Below are positions 11,189 through 22,502 of a stretch of DNA of 64,000 nt, one piece after another (positions within the stretch are counted from its first letter, which is position 1; the number at the start of each line of letters is the position of its first letter). The notes under the pieces were generated by a model. The model made no database searches. It had not been told where the DNA came from and saw only the letters and a program-made list of their open reading frames with translations. A program made the position numbers and the translations under genes. This stretch comes from Favolaschia claudopus (Eukaryota > Basidiomycota > Agaricomycetes > Agaricales > Mycenaceae). The DNA is taken from contig JAWWNJ010000084.1 in NCBI GenBank assembly GCA_037176885.1, positions 868,001-932,000 on the forward strand, given 5' to 3'.

Positions 11189-11652
11189 TAGTGCCGGGTT
11201 TTGAATGCTGTATTTTACGATGTATTAATACAGGGCGTATTTATACACGTATAATACATTTCCTACATGGGAGCCTCGGAGGGCTGTGTATTTTATGTGT
11301 GTATTTAATTGCAGATCGTCCCATTCTAGAGGCACATTTTGAACTGAACACAAGCTCACAGCCTTTTTGTACAATCTGGCCCATATAGGGTATGATTGAT
11401 CGAAATCATGGATATTGGTGGTTCGGCTGGTTCCGGCAACAATGTTTGACCCCTTGATACGGTCTCAAATGGGGAAAATCCTGATGATCTTGCGGAAATG
11501 CCAAGGAAAGCAGTCTCAGCCCGAAAAAAAACCCATACGAGGCGAAAAAATGGTTTAAAACGCAATTTTCAGGGCTCCGGAGTGTGCATACATTGGGCCT
11601 CCTGCGCCCATTCAATACATACACAGCCAAAATCATTTCCGACCCAGCACTA
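11189..11652 (-). mobile_element. hAT-type non-autonomous element, copy A
   Basis: The element starts TAGTGCCGGGTT and ends AACCCAGCACTA-like (GACCCAGCACTA), 464 bp long. It is flanked by a perfect 8-bp duplication ATTACCAT (11181-11188 and 11653-11660). TAGTG...CACTA termini with 8-bp duplications are diagnostic of hAT transposons. It is an inverted relative of 15203-15710, with near-identical interiors. No transposase is encoded. Confidence 0.9.
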
Positions 11653-12282
11653 ATTACCATGATTTGTTGCGCTCCGTGGAGCTCGTTGGCCGATGGGGTT
11701 GGAGACGGAAATAGATTGATTTCTATTCTCAATTAGGCGTCGTCGAGGTATGAGTTGGCCGTACCAGGCCGTACCTCGCGAGGGGACCTTGTGCCCCGCA
11801 AGGCTCCGCAATCCTTGCCGTCTCTTGAGCATGGTGGTGCGAAGATATGCTTGAATTGGGGCAACGCCATGATTCTTCTCCACGAGGTCCCTTTTTGAAC
11901 CATCTTGCCTCAATTGCCGCAAACCTTTACCCCCGGGGAACCTTATCTCTTCTTAGCAAGTACGTTACTACAGTATCTTCGCCCGAACGCCGTTTGCGTG
12001 TTCGCTGCGGACCTTTTTTTTTCTCTCAGAAGTTTTTAGCGTGTTACCGACAAGTACCAGATTTTCACTTCTGTCGTTCATTTTGGGAGCTTTTCCCGAC
12101 CCATAACAACATGTTGTTCTTTTTTTTCCTCTCTTGTTTTCTTCTTCCCAAGGAAATTCTGCACTTCGGCTGCCCAGGGAAACCGGCCTCTTATAGGCCA
12201 TCCCATTGATTTTCTTGCACACCATACGCCTGAAATGGAAGGTTCCTATATTTGGTTTTCTCGTGTTCCAAGTAGTGCCGCT

Positions 12283-12520
12283 GAGGACCCCTGATAGTGC
12301 CCTCAGAGGCTAGGTCCACTCTGTCCGGACAGAAATTAAATAATTTTCGGGGTGAAAAAAATCGAAAATGACCGGACGCTGGAAAACGCGATTTCTGCAG
12401 CCTCAGAAAGCGTGGGAAACTTTCTTTTGTCCGGACAAAATAAATCGATTTGGCGAGTTTGTGTACCTAGCCTCCAAAGGGACTATCAGTCAGTGATAGT
12501 ATCACTGTAATCAGGGGCCC
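12283..12520. mobile_element. Small MITE, CCCCTGATAGT family
   Basis: The left end AGGACCCCTGATAGTGCCCT and right end share CTGATAGT, CCCT and GAGGCTAGGT in inverted orientation. The right arm holds an extra 21-bp palindromic insert around CAGTGATAGTATCACTG. CCGGACA motifs recur inside, as in 8330-8800. Confidence 0.5.
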
Positions 12521-12687
12521 TTGCCGCTGGCCGTCGGACTACATTTAATTTTTTATGTGGGAAAAACTGGGGAAGCCCCATTCTGCATGCCTCGGGCACG
12601 TTCATATCAGCACGTTCGCTCCAGGCAGCAAACATCCGCCAGCATACTTAAGATACGTTATTGAGCTTCAGGGCAGAGCTCAGCAGT

Positions 12688-13061
12688 ATGACGCCGAACA
12701 CTCCGTTCCAAAGGGCCTGGCATCACCATCATTCCGATAAAGCCTCCGAAATACCAATGCCGATTGAGGTTGTGGACGACGCTCAATGGTTGGTCTATGT
12801 GCAGGAGGTCATCGACAAAGTCTTGGACTTGAGCGAAGCTATGGACGACCGTGCACAGCATGCACTTCTCGAGCTTGCAGCGGGGTTTTTATGTCCTCCA
12901 TTTTTGCTTTCTTGGATTAATTCAATACCTGCAGCGAGAATCTATTTATCGCACGCATGGCAGTCCGACAAAATTCAAGAGAGGATCTCATTGGGAAGTA
13001 CAACAATCTTCTAGTCCAGATTGCCGTTCGCCCAGCCACCCCGGAATCAATGTATCTGTAA
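12688..13061 (+). CDS. Small two-exon gene, unknown function
   Basis: Exon 1 is 12688-12884 and exon 2 is 12935-13061, joined by an intron with GT...CAG ends. The phase closes exactly (GG+C) and gives about 107 residues ending ESMYL before TAA. The predicted protein is acidic and helical: QWLVYVQEVIDKVLDLSEAM, then REDLIGKYNNLLVQIAVRP. The next feature downstream is a protein kinase catalytic domain, and this could be the displaced N-terminal region of that gene, but a stop codon ends the frame here. No family is recognised. Confidence 0.5.
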
Positions 13062-13629
13062 AGCTACCAACCTTCTCGTTGCGGTGTTGGAGCTCATCTA
13101 GCCCAGCTCTGCTCACTCTGAACTGAGTGCCGTGGATGAAGGCAGTGAATCTTTCCAGTGAGTTATGTCACGATTACGTTTGACGTAGCTCCGGGATATG
13201 ATACATCACATTAGATCTGCACGTTCCCAATCGTCTCTAGACTGTCATGAAGTTTTGTATCATCCTGATGCTCTGGCTGGGGGTACGCACTTTGAAATGG
13301 ACTTGCAACCGGCACCGGAAAGTGTGACGTGACAGTCACACACTCCCACGACTGACCAGAGCTTTTCTGGGGGGGAACGGTGCTCCCCCCAGACCCCCCT
13401 CCATTTTCGCTAGCGCTGCCTCTTCGCTGGCGCTGGCCTCTTTGCTGCGCTGGCCTTTTCGGCTGGCGCGGGGCCTTTTTTGTTTTTACTTGTGTTTTTT
13501 TTTGTGGTCAAGTTGTACAAATATGAACTATTAAACATACAAGATAAATCAAACTGACGAGATTGGGTTGCGGGCGCCGGCCCGGACGGCTGAATGCATA
13601 GTTCCACAAGATTTCCGAACGGCCGATAA
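13062..13629. other. No gene; GCTGGC-rich low-complexity patch
   Basis: No coding sequence is supported. At 13405-13480 the motif GCTGGC and close variants recur and pair with nearby GCCAGC-like bases. Confidence 0.3.
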
Positions 13630-14246
13630 GTTATCAAACATGCCGCTCTCAAGGGCAAAACACGTCTCAGTAGTGGGAGCTTCGCAGACGTGTATACTAT
13701 ACACATCAAGCAGCCACCATTCAAGCTCGCGATGAAGAGTATACGAAACCCAGGCACTTTTGCGGCAATTGCTCGAGAGCTTGAGATTCTGCTGGTCTTA
13801 CAGCCTCATGAACTAGTGGTTCGCTATTTTGGATACAGCCAGCAGGGCAACGACGACTTCTGTAGAGTCAATCTGTGAGTGAAAACCCAAAGGTTATTAC
13901 TGACTCAGTTCTCAGTTTTCCAAAGCTTTTTTGAACAGGTAGACGGTGGATCTTTGTCAACAGTATTCCCCAGTGACCACCACACGATCCCCGGAGACGT
14001 TATAAGAGCAATTGCGCTTCAGATAAATCAAGGGCTTGCTTTCATCCACAAATCCAATGTGTTCCACCGCGTGAGTATATAGAATCTGAACAGTCGGTAT
14101 CAACCTGATAACGCCTTACACAAGGACATTAAACCGGACAACATACTCGTTACTGCCTCAGGAGTCTGCAAGCTCGCAGATTTTGGGCTGTCTAAGCAAG
14201 TAGATGGGAGTCGGTCGCAAACACACAGTGGGTCTTTGATTGGGAC

Positions 14247-14869
14247 TAGTGCTGTCCAAAATTATAATACGAAAAATTATAACAATATTATATCATGGAT
14301 AATACGGATATGATACGAGCCTGGCAGGTCGCTCAGATTATTAATACACAATGTTATAATATGATTATAATACGAGTATAATATGATATGACAGAGCCGT
14401 ATTATGCATATTATTTTTGTATCATTTTGGGGGGAGACTCCGGCTGGAGGTAGGCCTTGGGGCTGGCCAGTCTCAAATTTACGAGCTTCCTCCTGAGGAA
14501 TTACTTTCAGTTACTAACTCCCTACAAATTCTTCACCAAAACAGTCTGGATCAGCGATTGATGATCGGCTTGATGGAGAGTTCGTGCTTGGACTGGAAGG
14601 AAGAGTTGGTAAAATTCTGGAAATCAAGACAGAGCTGCTGCAATCCTGTCGTAGCACATTCACAGGAATCCTAGTAATCAAGCACAGCTGAGTGTTATTC
14701 TTCGGGGTGAAGCCGTATTAAGATTATAACAAAATTATATCACGATAAAAATTGTTATAATATGATATTGTTAGATACAGATACGATACGGCTCCAGAAT
14801 CTGTGATATGATATTGGTATAATATGATACGGCAAAAATCGTATTATTATCGTAATATGGACAGCACTA
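14247..14869. mobile_element. hAT-type MITE in kinase activation segment
   Basis: It starts TAGTGCTGTCCAAAATTATA and ends with inverted GGACAGCACTA, 623 bp, flanked by a perfect 8-bp duplication ATTGGGAC (14239-14246 and 14870-14877). The interior is AT-rich with many copies of the word ATAATAT/GATACG and codes for nothing recognisable. Confidence 0.92.
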
Positions 14870-15202
14870 ATTGGGACCACCGTTTATCTGTCCCCGGAGG
14901 CCATACAAACGCAAAGATACTCTAAATCGTCCGACATCTGGGCCATGGGATGCACTTTCCAATGGCTTTTGACTGGTCAAAATCCTTATCGTGAGTTTCG
15001 CCTCCCCTTGTTTGGAATGTTCAAACACGTAAGGGACCATCTCACGAGATCTGAATATGGGTGACACTTTGAAACAGATCGAAGCAGTCAAAACAGGACA
15101 AATACATCTTCCCGGACCGCCATGGCCAGAGAATATTGACTTCCCACCACCTCAAGCGGAGAGTTATCGTAATGCGTGCTTTACCCTCAAGTTAGTTGCC
15201 TC

Positions 15203-15710
15203 TAGTGCTGGGTCGGAAATGATTTTGGCTGTGTATGTATTGAATGGGCGCAGGAGGCCCAATGTATGCAATGCATGGCTTGTAAACATACATTAAATAC
15301 ACGCCGGGCCGGACCACTCCGGAGCCCTGAAAATTGCGTTTTAAACCATTTTTTCGCCTCGTATGGGTTTTTTTTCGGGCTGAGACTGCTTTCCTTGGCA
15401 TTTCCGCAAGATCATCAGGATTTTCCCCATTTGAGACCGTATCAAGGGGTCAAACATTGTTGCCGGAACCAGCCGAACCACCAATATCCATGATTTCGAT
15501 CAATCATACCCTATATGGGCCAGATTGTACAAAAAGGCTGTGAGCAACTTGTCAGTTCAAAATGTGCCTCTAGAATGGGACGATCTGCAATTAAATACAC
15601 ACATAAAATACACAGCCCTCCGAGGCTCCCATGTAGGAAATGTATTATACGTGTATAAATACGCCCTGTATTAATACATCGTAAAATACAGCATTCAAAA
15701 CCCGGCACTA
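15203..15710 (+). mobile_element. hAT-type non-autonomous element, copy B
   Basis: It has TAGTGCTGGGTC and ACCCGGCACTA termini, 508 bp, with a perfect 8-bp duplication GTTGCCTC (15195-15202 and 15711-15718). It is inverted relative to copy A at 11189-11652 and carries about 44 extra bases near its left end. It lies in the last intron of the kinase gene, just before a run of about 19 T. Confidence 0.92.
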
Positions 15711-15900
15711 GTTGCCTCCCAGTTCTTTTACGGGGTTTTTTTTTTTTTTTTTGCTCATCACAGACGCATATTTATATAGCCCGATTGATCGCCCCAAGGC
15801 CGGACAACTTGCCGAGCACCAATACTTTGCACAACTCAGCCTTGAAGATCAGCGCTCCGCGTTGAAAGCGATAGTGGCATCCCAGACACGAGAAACATAA

Positions 15901-17425
15901 CGTGGGACTGCTGCAGTTTGCGTGTATTACTCGTATGCGTTCAGGAGGTTTGGAAATTTATGTCACTAGTTCTCGCTATTGGCGTTGATTGACAAATTCA
16001 CCCACCGCCCTTTCCTTTGTGGCTTCATGCCAGTGATCGATACTCAGTCTCACGCTGTAACCGGGATGAAAGCCTGTATTAAATACCTGAAAATGCACGG
16101 AAGGCGCAGTACTAAAAGTGGCCCGAAATGATCCAAAATTTACCGAAAGTCACAGGTGACGGGTTGTGGCTGCAAAGTGGCTGAGCGCGGTCTCTTTGCG
16201 TTGCCGCCAGCTCGACGCGACTGTCTAGCTACTCTCAATGCCAAAGCATGTTTTGTAATGCCGGCGCCCGGCTTACAAAAAAAGGGAGCTTGCGCAATAT
16301 CTAGTCCTGCAGTAAAAGAAAAACTCCGCCCCTCAAGTAAGTTGTCGGTCAAACAGAGAACTCAACTGTAAGACAAGTGATGCAGCGGGTGGGATGTTTC
16401 ACAAGTGAGCTAGATAGAAATTTGTTTTTCCGGTGTGATTAGCGTTTTGAGTTGGGTGCTATGTTGCCGCCGGACAACTGAACTTTAGACAACAACTCGG
16501 ATGCTCCCTGCTCAATGGCACTTATATTTGGGTTCGATTCCCAGCCACTGCGGCCGCCAAAGTTGAAGGAACGAAACACAATGCTCGATATTCGCTGCGG
16601 AAGTTATACAACATATCCCTGTGCAGTCTTGGACAGCGGTATTTGATCGAGACACTCGGAGGACTCTCAAGGTAGTGCCACGGCCGGAAGAGCAGGGGAA
16701 ACCAAAAAGAAAGAGGAGAACACTGGCAGACGGAGATACGGCACTGGCAAATAACAGCCCCTTTTGAAGTTGTTGCGGGAATCAGATTCATTGCTGAAGG
16801 ATCACGGGGAGCCGAATGATTACAAATTAGTGATCAGATTTGTCGGGACTCTGGGATCCGACCTCGTATTGTTTTTATACAGGGACCAGCCTCAGTCGTT
16901 CACTCTATTGAGGTATGTTGCCTTCTTCCCATTCTATTTCTCGTACTTATGATAGTGTAGTCTATATTTCTGGTGGTGGGCACCGAGGAGTTTTCCACGA
17001 TTCATCATTGATGTGACAACTTATTCCCACCGCGGACCCAGGGCCAGCAAAACATGGTTCACCCCATAAGATATTCAGCGGGTATGCAGCCCTATGGTCT
17101 TATGCTCAATAAATCTATTGAGACTGATCGATGTAATGGAGCCAGAATTTTCAATTTCTACCAGATTGTGGCTATGACAATCATTGATGGCCGAAATCAC
17201 AATGTGGCTCCATTAGGTCAAGTATCCGACCAAATGTCACGTCGGGGACCAAAAATGGACGCGTGAATCGGGCCAAACAGAACTTTATGGGCCGAAAAAT
17301 ATTGGGTGATGATCCCTATATTAGCCGTGACAGAAAGTGTGACACGGTGCGGTGCCGCGCCGCCACGCACACTGATGACACCAGGCTGCCTGAGCATCGG
17401 AGCCTTACGCAAAGTAATATACTGT
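15901..17425. other. No gene recognised
   Basis: No spliced gene is supported. A short stretch at 16075-16105 (TATTAAATACCTGAAAATGC) matches part of the LTR at 55596-55903. A tRNA B-box-like string at 16539-16556 does not fold as a tRNA. Confidence 0.3.
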
Positions 17426-17918
17426 TAGTCCGTTAGTTACCGCGGCCTCATTACCGTTACCGCCCCTTATTATATAAGCTTCCTTTTTTGGAAACCCATT
17501 AACGACGCGCCGATACTGCAAGAGCGCGTCGTTCGACATAAAATACGTGTAAGCCCAGAATCAAAGCATCTTGCAGCTCGTATAAACATCCCACTGCTAC
17601 TCCTGTAGACCAAAAACTATCCAGCGTGCGGATTAAGGCTAACACTGCCAAAAATGGTACTTAAGACATAAATTCAACCCCAAAGAGCTTGTTGCCCACT
17701 GCAAGGTTCCATGTTGAAGATAATGAAAGTGAACTCACCACTCAAAACGGCCCAACAAGTGGAAAGAACGCGTCAAACGCGTAAAGGTGTGCCGGAGATG
17801 CTTCCTAAAACGGTCTGCTTATATAATAAGGGATGGTAACGGTAATCAGACCGCGGTAACCAACAGACTCTGTAACGAGTTATCGAGTTTGAGTCTGTGC
17901 AAGAGACTAATATACTGT
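17415..17918. mobile_element. MITE with inverted GTTACCGCGG termini
   Basis: Inverted arms at about 17426-17479 and 17814-17870 share GTTACCGCGG, ATTACCGTTACC and CCCTTATTATATAAGC. An 11-bp direct repeat TAATATACTGT lies at 17415-17425 and 17908-17918. The right arm has about 37 extra bases before that repeat, so the target duplication is uncertain. No coding sequence. Confidence 0.5.
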
Positions 17919-18101
17919 AGCAATTTTGTAAAGGTGGGTGACTCTTGTCGCACGGCGCACTGAACCAGAACAACGTAGATTGTTTAGCGAGTGTGTCGAA
18001 TGTGCGAGTAATAAAAGTAAGAGTAAAGTAGAATAAATAAATAACGTCCTTTTATACTAGGAGCACGTTATGTAAGCAACACGGTCACGCGCATTCTTAC
18101 A
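17916..18101 (-). repeat. LTR of a degraded retrotransposon
   Basis: On the minus strand it begins TGTAAGAATGCGCG and ends TTGCTACA (TG...CA), 186 bp. It is preceded by a purine-rich tract (CATGGGGGAGA on the minus strand), the expected polypurine tract. A TATA-like TATAAAAGG lies inside at about 18047-18055, so it could drive minus-strand transcription. This would be the 3' LTR of the protease remnant at 18752-19170. Confidence 0.6.
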
Positions 18102-18252
18102 TTCTCCCCCATGGGACTGCGGTCAGTCCCGATCTCCCAGTCGTCTTCAAGAACTCGTGGTTTTGCAGCAGTAAATGGTGGTACAGCGACACCCAACGTC
18201 GCATTCGCAAGAGTTAAACGCACGGCAGCAGCAAAGTAGACCCATTGACGAA

Positions 18253-18849
18253 TTACGAGTTCGTGGGCGGAAAGTTCGTCGTGGGGAATGAATGGGAGGC
18301 GCCCGCACCCAGGGTAAGGCTGTCGAGCGGAGTATTCAACGCATCAGCGGCCATTGCAAACGGATCTGAAGTCGGCATGGTGAGTGGAATAGGATGGGCC
18401 GGCATCGGAGCGTAGTAGTGTGCAGCGAATGGACCCGCCGAATAATAGTTGGGTGGTGCGGCAGCGGCCGAAGGATGTGGCGGCGGCGCGAATGTATGCG
18501 TATAATGAGCCCATGGCGGCGGCGCGGATGCAGTGGCGGCGATGGGGAATGATGCTGATGATGAATTCGGCTCAGCATAGTGTGAGTGGGATTGGTGGGC
18601 GAATGGGTGCTGCTGGTGCTGCGATGGGTGTGGCGAAGTCGACGATGGGAATGAATGCTGCGGCGAGGGTTCTCCTGAGTGACCGCGTCCGGCGGAAAAT
18701 CCTCCTCGACCTCTTCCCGTGTCTGTTCCTCCAAACCCGCGCCCTCGTCCTCTACCACGACCCTGCAGAAGACCGTTCGTGCTTTTCCAGGACGGCGTAT
18801 AGGTTACCTCCGCTGGACTGGCCCGCAACTCGTACGGTGTTGAACTCAA
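18253..18849 (-). pseudogene. RG-rich open frame of a retrotransposon relic
   Basis: A minus-strand open frame of about 198 codons encodes an RG-rich segment (GRGRGRGRGFGG) followed by Ser/His/Pro-rich sequence and a stop about 150 bases before the polypurine tract. It overlaps the end of the protease frame by about 100 bases. RG and proline-rich regions occur in retroelement Gag proteins, but no zinc knuckle is visible, so the identity is not established. The plus-strand frame over the same bases is a shadow. Confidence 0.35.
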
Positions 18850-19170
18850 AATCCAGAGAAATGCGATGCTTCCTCATGAATTTAGTACCGAGAATGACAT
18901 CAAATCTATCGAGATTGACAATGTCCAGGTACTCTTCAGCTACAATATCATCATATTCAACTACAGTAATCATGCCGTGGTTGATTTTCGAGCGACTCCC
19001 AGCAGTTCCCAGCTGAAGAGTCACTTCCGACTTTATTGGAAATACTTTAATTCCGGCAACGCGAGCAAATTCAGGGCTACACGCTTCGGTTGTGCAACCT
19101 GAATCGAATAATGCGAAGGCAGGTTTGTGTGATGCGAGTCGTTTCGGCGGCTTCTTGGGAGTGGGGAAAG
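18752..19170 (-). pseudogene. Retropepsin-like aspartic protease remnant
   Basis: Retroelement proteases of this kind cleave the polyprotein. The minus-strand frame has ALFDSGCTTEA with the catalytic DSG, then TLQLGTAGSR and the hydrophobic closing motif DVILGTKFMRKH, as in Ty3/gypsy-type proteases. Reverse transcriptase and integrase do not follow. Instead the frame runs into the RG-rich segment and the LTR, so the element lost its pol core. No start codon is needed for a polyprotein domain. Confidence 0.6.
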
Positions 19171-19588
19171 AGGGTGACCTGCGCTATTGAGGCGCAGAGG
19201 TCGTGAGTTGAGGGACGAGCGCGTCGAGAGCGCTCGCCATCGTTGTGTCCCATCGACGAGGGACCGTGTTACCCGCGGTCGGAGCCCCTGCAACACCGGG
19301 GCCATGGAACAGTTAGACGCGTGTTCAGGCAAGCAGGGGGTCTAATCGAGAGAGCTGTGGTTCGCAGCGTAGAGGTATCTTAGTCTTCACACATCATGGT
19401 AGATTGCAAAGTAAAGATAATAATATGTAATGATGACAAGCAGAATATAAGGTATCAAACGTGTAAGTAAGTATATAACTATATGTACCCGTCACAGTGC
19501 CCCCCACACGGTTGGTGCCTGCTATGAAGCAGAAAATGAATATGCTCATCCCAGGATAGCATCACAATGGCCCCCCAAATTCTGCATC

Positions 19589-20258
19589 TAGTGCTGGCCA
19601 TAAATACGATACGATACGAATTTTCCGTATCGTATTCATATTCAAACATATTCTGGAATTCTGAATACGCCAGTGGCGTATCGTATTTGTAGTGTATTGT
19701 ATTCATATTCATAGTGACTGAATACGAATATATTATGAATATATTTGAATATATTCTCTCACCTGAAACTCACTATAGCTGGCACATTAACCAAGTCAAA
19801 TAGGTGTTCAATATGCTCATATTCTGTCCATTCAATTCCCTGAATGACCTGCACCATATAAAAGGTCAAATTTCAACATGGGACGGCTCGGAGACCAAGG
19901 ATGCCGGTATGGAATGTCTGTCCGAGATGCCCGAGAGACTGGCCGGATCTATGCCGAATGCCTCGGAAGACCACGGGAGACATTGCTGGGCTGATTGTCG
20001 TATTCAGGGCTGATATAGACCCCGAAAATCTCGGCCGGGAGGCACCGCCGAGGGGCCAAATCACACCGCAGTGGTATTCAAACGTATTCAAATATATTCG
20101 AGTATGCCACGGCCGTATCGTATTCGTATCCATATTCTGGCGTATTCATATTCACCCGTATTCATATTCAGTGAAGGGTTCGAGCACCGTATCGTATTCA
20201 TATTTATTTGAATATATTCAAAATATATTTTTTCGTATCGTATTTATGGCCAGCACTA
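19589..20258. mobile_element. hAT-type MITE with ATTCATATTC words
   Basis: It starts TAGTGCTGGCCATAAATACG and ends with the inverted sequence, 670 bp, flanked by a perfect 8-bp duplication TCTGCATC (19581-19588 and 20259-20266). The arms carry many copies of CGTATTCATATTC/GAATATATTC. A truncated copy is at 45394-45558 and a 20-bp scar at 37084-37103. Confidence 0.92.
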
Positions 20259-20890
20259 TCTGCATCCCTAGGATGCAGAGATTCCCATCAAGGAGGAAAA
20301 AAAAGTTGGCCAGCTTTATTGGAGAATGCGGCAGGGATGCTCTGCATTATTGGCTGCCGCAATGGCATCTGGGAGATAGTCCAGATGCCTGTCCTCAGCT
20401 GGCAGCCAGGGCGGACTGGCAGAGCTACAGAAGGATGATGTTCCTTCGTACACTCTGGACTGCACCTGCAGTGCACCCTGGCTAAGCTCTAGCTCTGTGT
20501 TCCACAGAGATCCTCAGGCCAGCCTCTATTGCTCTCGTCTGGCAAGAGATCTGAGCTAGGGTGCATCCCAGACGCTAGGCTCTGCTAACGCTCTGCTAGC
20601 TATGAGTCACAGACTCAGGGGATGCATGCTGGGGGGGACTAGCAGAGCTATGGAGGCATAGCCTCTGAGCATAGACTCTGTACTGCATCCGCAGTATCAC
20701 CCTAACAGCGCTCCAGGGCTTCCCTCCAGGCAGCAACCTGTAGCTAGTCAGGCCAGCCTGTATTACTCCTGTCTGGTCTGCGGGGTATGTTGAGTGCATC
20801 CCTGGTGCTATGGAGCTTACACTCCAGCAGCCTCTGAGTCTACGCTATGCATAGACTCTAGGATATGCACTCCGTATACATCCCCTACAG
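20259..20890. other. Compositionally odd tract of recurring short words
   Basis: The segment is built largely of words such as GCTCTG, AGACTC, GCATCC, CAGCCT and their complements, in both orientations. It starts with TCTGCATCCCTAGGATGCAGA, a near-perfect palindrome. No frame looks coding. It could be a fold-back or satellite-like repeat. Confidence 0.4.
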
Positions 20891-21770
20891 CCCCCCACTT
20901 TTTCTTCGTGTAGTCCATGCAAAGATGGCTGAGCAGGATCTGCACGACGAAAAATTATCACTCCTTGTTTGTAGGTTTGGGAGAGAAAAATTTTCCAGGA
21001 GGAAATGTGGGTGTCGTTGAGAAGCGGGAGAATGTACTGGCCGAATTCGTGTCCAGGAGCAGGAGAGATTGAATGGATAGTGAGGTTTCGGGCTGGATGA
21101 TGATGAGGGAGGATGGGAACAGAGTGTAGTGGTATGACGAGATGGTACGGGTGGAAGGGTTCATGAGCAAGGCGGAGGGGCGAAGGCAAAGCAGAATAGC
21201 ATTTGAGTGTGGCGGCGTAGGCGAATGAAATGCGTTGGGAAGCATATAACATAATTGGTGAAGCGCGAGCGGGAGAACCGAAGGTGAAATCAAAAGTATC
21301 CCAAACCCAATCCAATCAAATCCAACAATCCTTCCAGCGAATATTCCAACCAAATCAAATCCAACAATCCAACGAAGCTGATTTCAACCTTCTATTCCAC
21401 GTCGGCAGGCGCAAGTTCGGGGGTTCGTGCCACAGGAAATGGCAAGCGCGAATCCAAAAAGAGGTATGTAATTGATTATTAAAAACGCCTGCTCGGTTCC
21501 CGTTCGTAGTCGTGATTCAATGTAATATTAATTTTAAACCTAATCCCGTTCAATCCAATCCGTTCAACCAAACCGTACCGTTCCAATAAGATTCCGTTCC
21601 GTTCAAGTGCCACAAAACACGGGTGGAAACCCGGGCGTAAAATTCACTACTTACTGTACATTTTTGGCTCGCCTTATATACCCCAGCCTCCGCAGTTCCC
21701 GCAGCCAGCCGCTTCAGCCAATCCGATTCCGAATTTCCCTTTTTGTAGCGGCCCGCAGTCCAGCCGCAGT
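20891..21770. other. No gene recognised
   Basis: A repeated word CAAATCCAA / CAATCC occurs at 21305-21375 and again at 21540-21600 as GTTCAATCC / GTTCCG. No supported gene. Confidence 0.3.
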
Positions 21771-21833
21771 TCCGCAGCTGATCCCGTAGTCGCCGCAGTT
21801 GATCCCGTAGTCGCCGCAGTTGATCCTGCAGCT
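21771..21833 (+). repeat. Three tandem 21-bp units
   Basis: Three consecutive units of CCGCAGTTGATCCCGTAGTCG-type sequence, the third diverged. It lies in an open frame on the minus strand that would read LRRLRDQ repeats, but nothing around it supports a gene. Confidence 0.7.
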
Positions 21834-22020
21834 GCCGTGCAGACTCCCGGTTCAAGCACCCATCTGTCGTCCCCACCTCCTTCTCGACAGTCTGCAAAAT
21901 TTGAAAATTCACCCTCCTGGTGAGTGTTTTCCCGCCTGAACTCGCAACCGCTCTTCATCTCCCTTTTTCACACCTTCTGACTGTCCCCAGTCAGTTAATT
22001 ATTTGCGCGAACAAATACAC

Positions 22021-22264
22021 CATGGTTCTCAAGCCTCGAGGCCGGAAGACCCGGCCTGTTTACGTATACTGCCGACACCGCCGTTTTCAGAACACATATG
22101 TTAGCGTCGACAGAGACTCTCCCACAGTCTCTCTTCTTCTCTTAACCACCATCTACATCCTCGCCGATGTCCCTCCACTTGATTTTCTTGTTCTTCAACA
22201 TACATATTCAAAGTCTCTCTGGGCGCACGATAGGACGTTTTACGTCTTATGGTGCCTCGTGTAA
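22021..22264 (+). CDS. Small open frame, uncertain
   Basis: An ATG in good context (ACCATGG) opens an 80-codon frame starting MVLKPRGRKTRPVYVY. A CTGACTG...CAGTCAG hairpin precedes it. No family is recognised and composition is not decisive. It may be 5' leader of the next gene or chance. Confidence 0.2.
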
Positions 22265-22502
22265 TGTCTACGGCCTTCGAATCTCGACTTCGATAAATTT
22301 TTCTGGGTTTTGGGGACCGCGACACGTTCTTCCGGTTGCCTCGATGTTCATTTTAATTGAGCACCACGTTTTACTTGCCCGAATCGGCACATTCTTTGTT
22401 TCTGGAGTGGTTTAAAAGAGGTCCGCTTTCACCGATAATCCCCAGCACCCAGCATCGATTTTCTCCCGCTTTTCTACCCTCGTCTTCGCTGTAAATTCTT
22501 CC

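Larger units (their letters stand above)
13630..15900 (+). pseudogene. Ser/Thr protein kinase gene split by two hAT elements
   Basis: The gene encodes a eukaryotic protein kinase domain that would transfer phosphate from ATP to Ser/Thr. Spliced pieces: about 13630-13874, 13926-14070, 14125-14246 continuing at 14878-15028, 15078-15190, and 15780-15900 (TAA). All phases close. Motifs in order: glycine loop SGSFADVY, VAIK-like lysine in LAMKSI, helix C glutamate in ARELEIL, HRDIKPDN (split by an intron after HR), DFG in LADFGLSKQ, and the P+1/APE-type TTVYLSPEA, then SSDIWAMGCTFQWLLTGQNPY and a C-lobe end with RPKAGQLAEHQYF. A hAT element (14247-14869) sits in the activation segment between DFG and the APE-type motif, and a second (15203-15710) lies in the last intron. 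The 5' end is not resolved. Without the exonic insertion the frame would be open, so inactivation looks recent. Confidence 0.8.

Noticed and set aside
16539..16556. tRNA B-box-like GGTTCGATTCCC
   Set aside because: No matching acceptor stem, D arm or anticodon stem at the right distance.
18420..19016. Long plus-strand open frame
   Set aside because: It is the antisense of the protease and RG-rich frames, whose minus-strand motifs are specific.
20845..21353. Overlapping minus-strand frames of 131 and 156 codons
   Set aside because: Two frames over the same bases, no splice support and no recognisable motifs.
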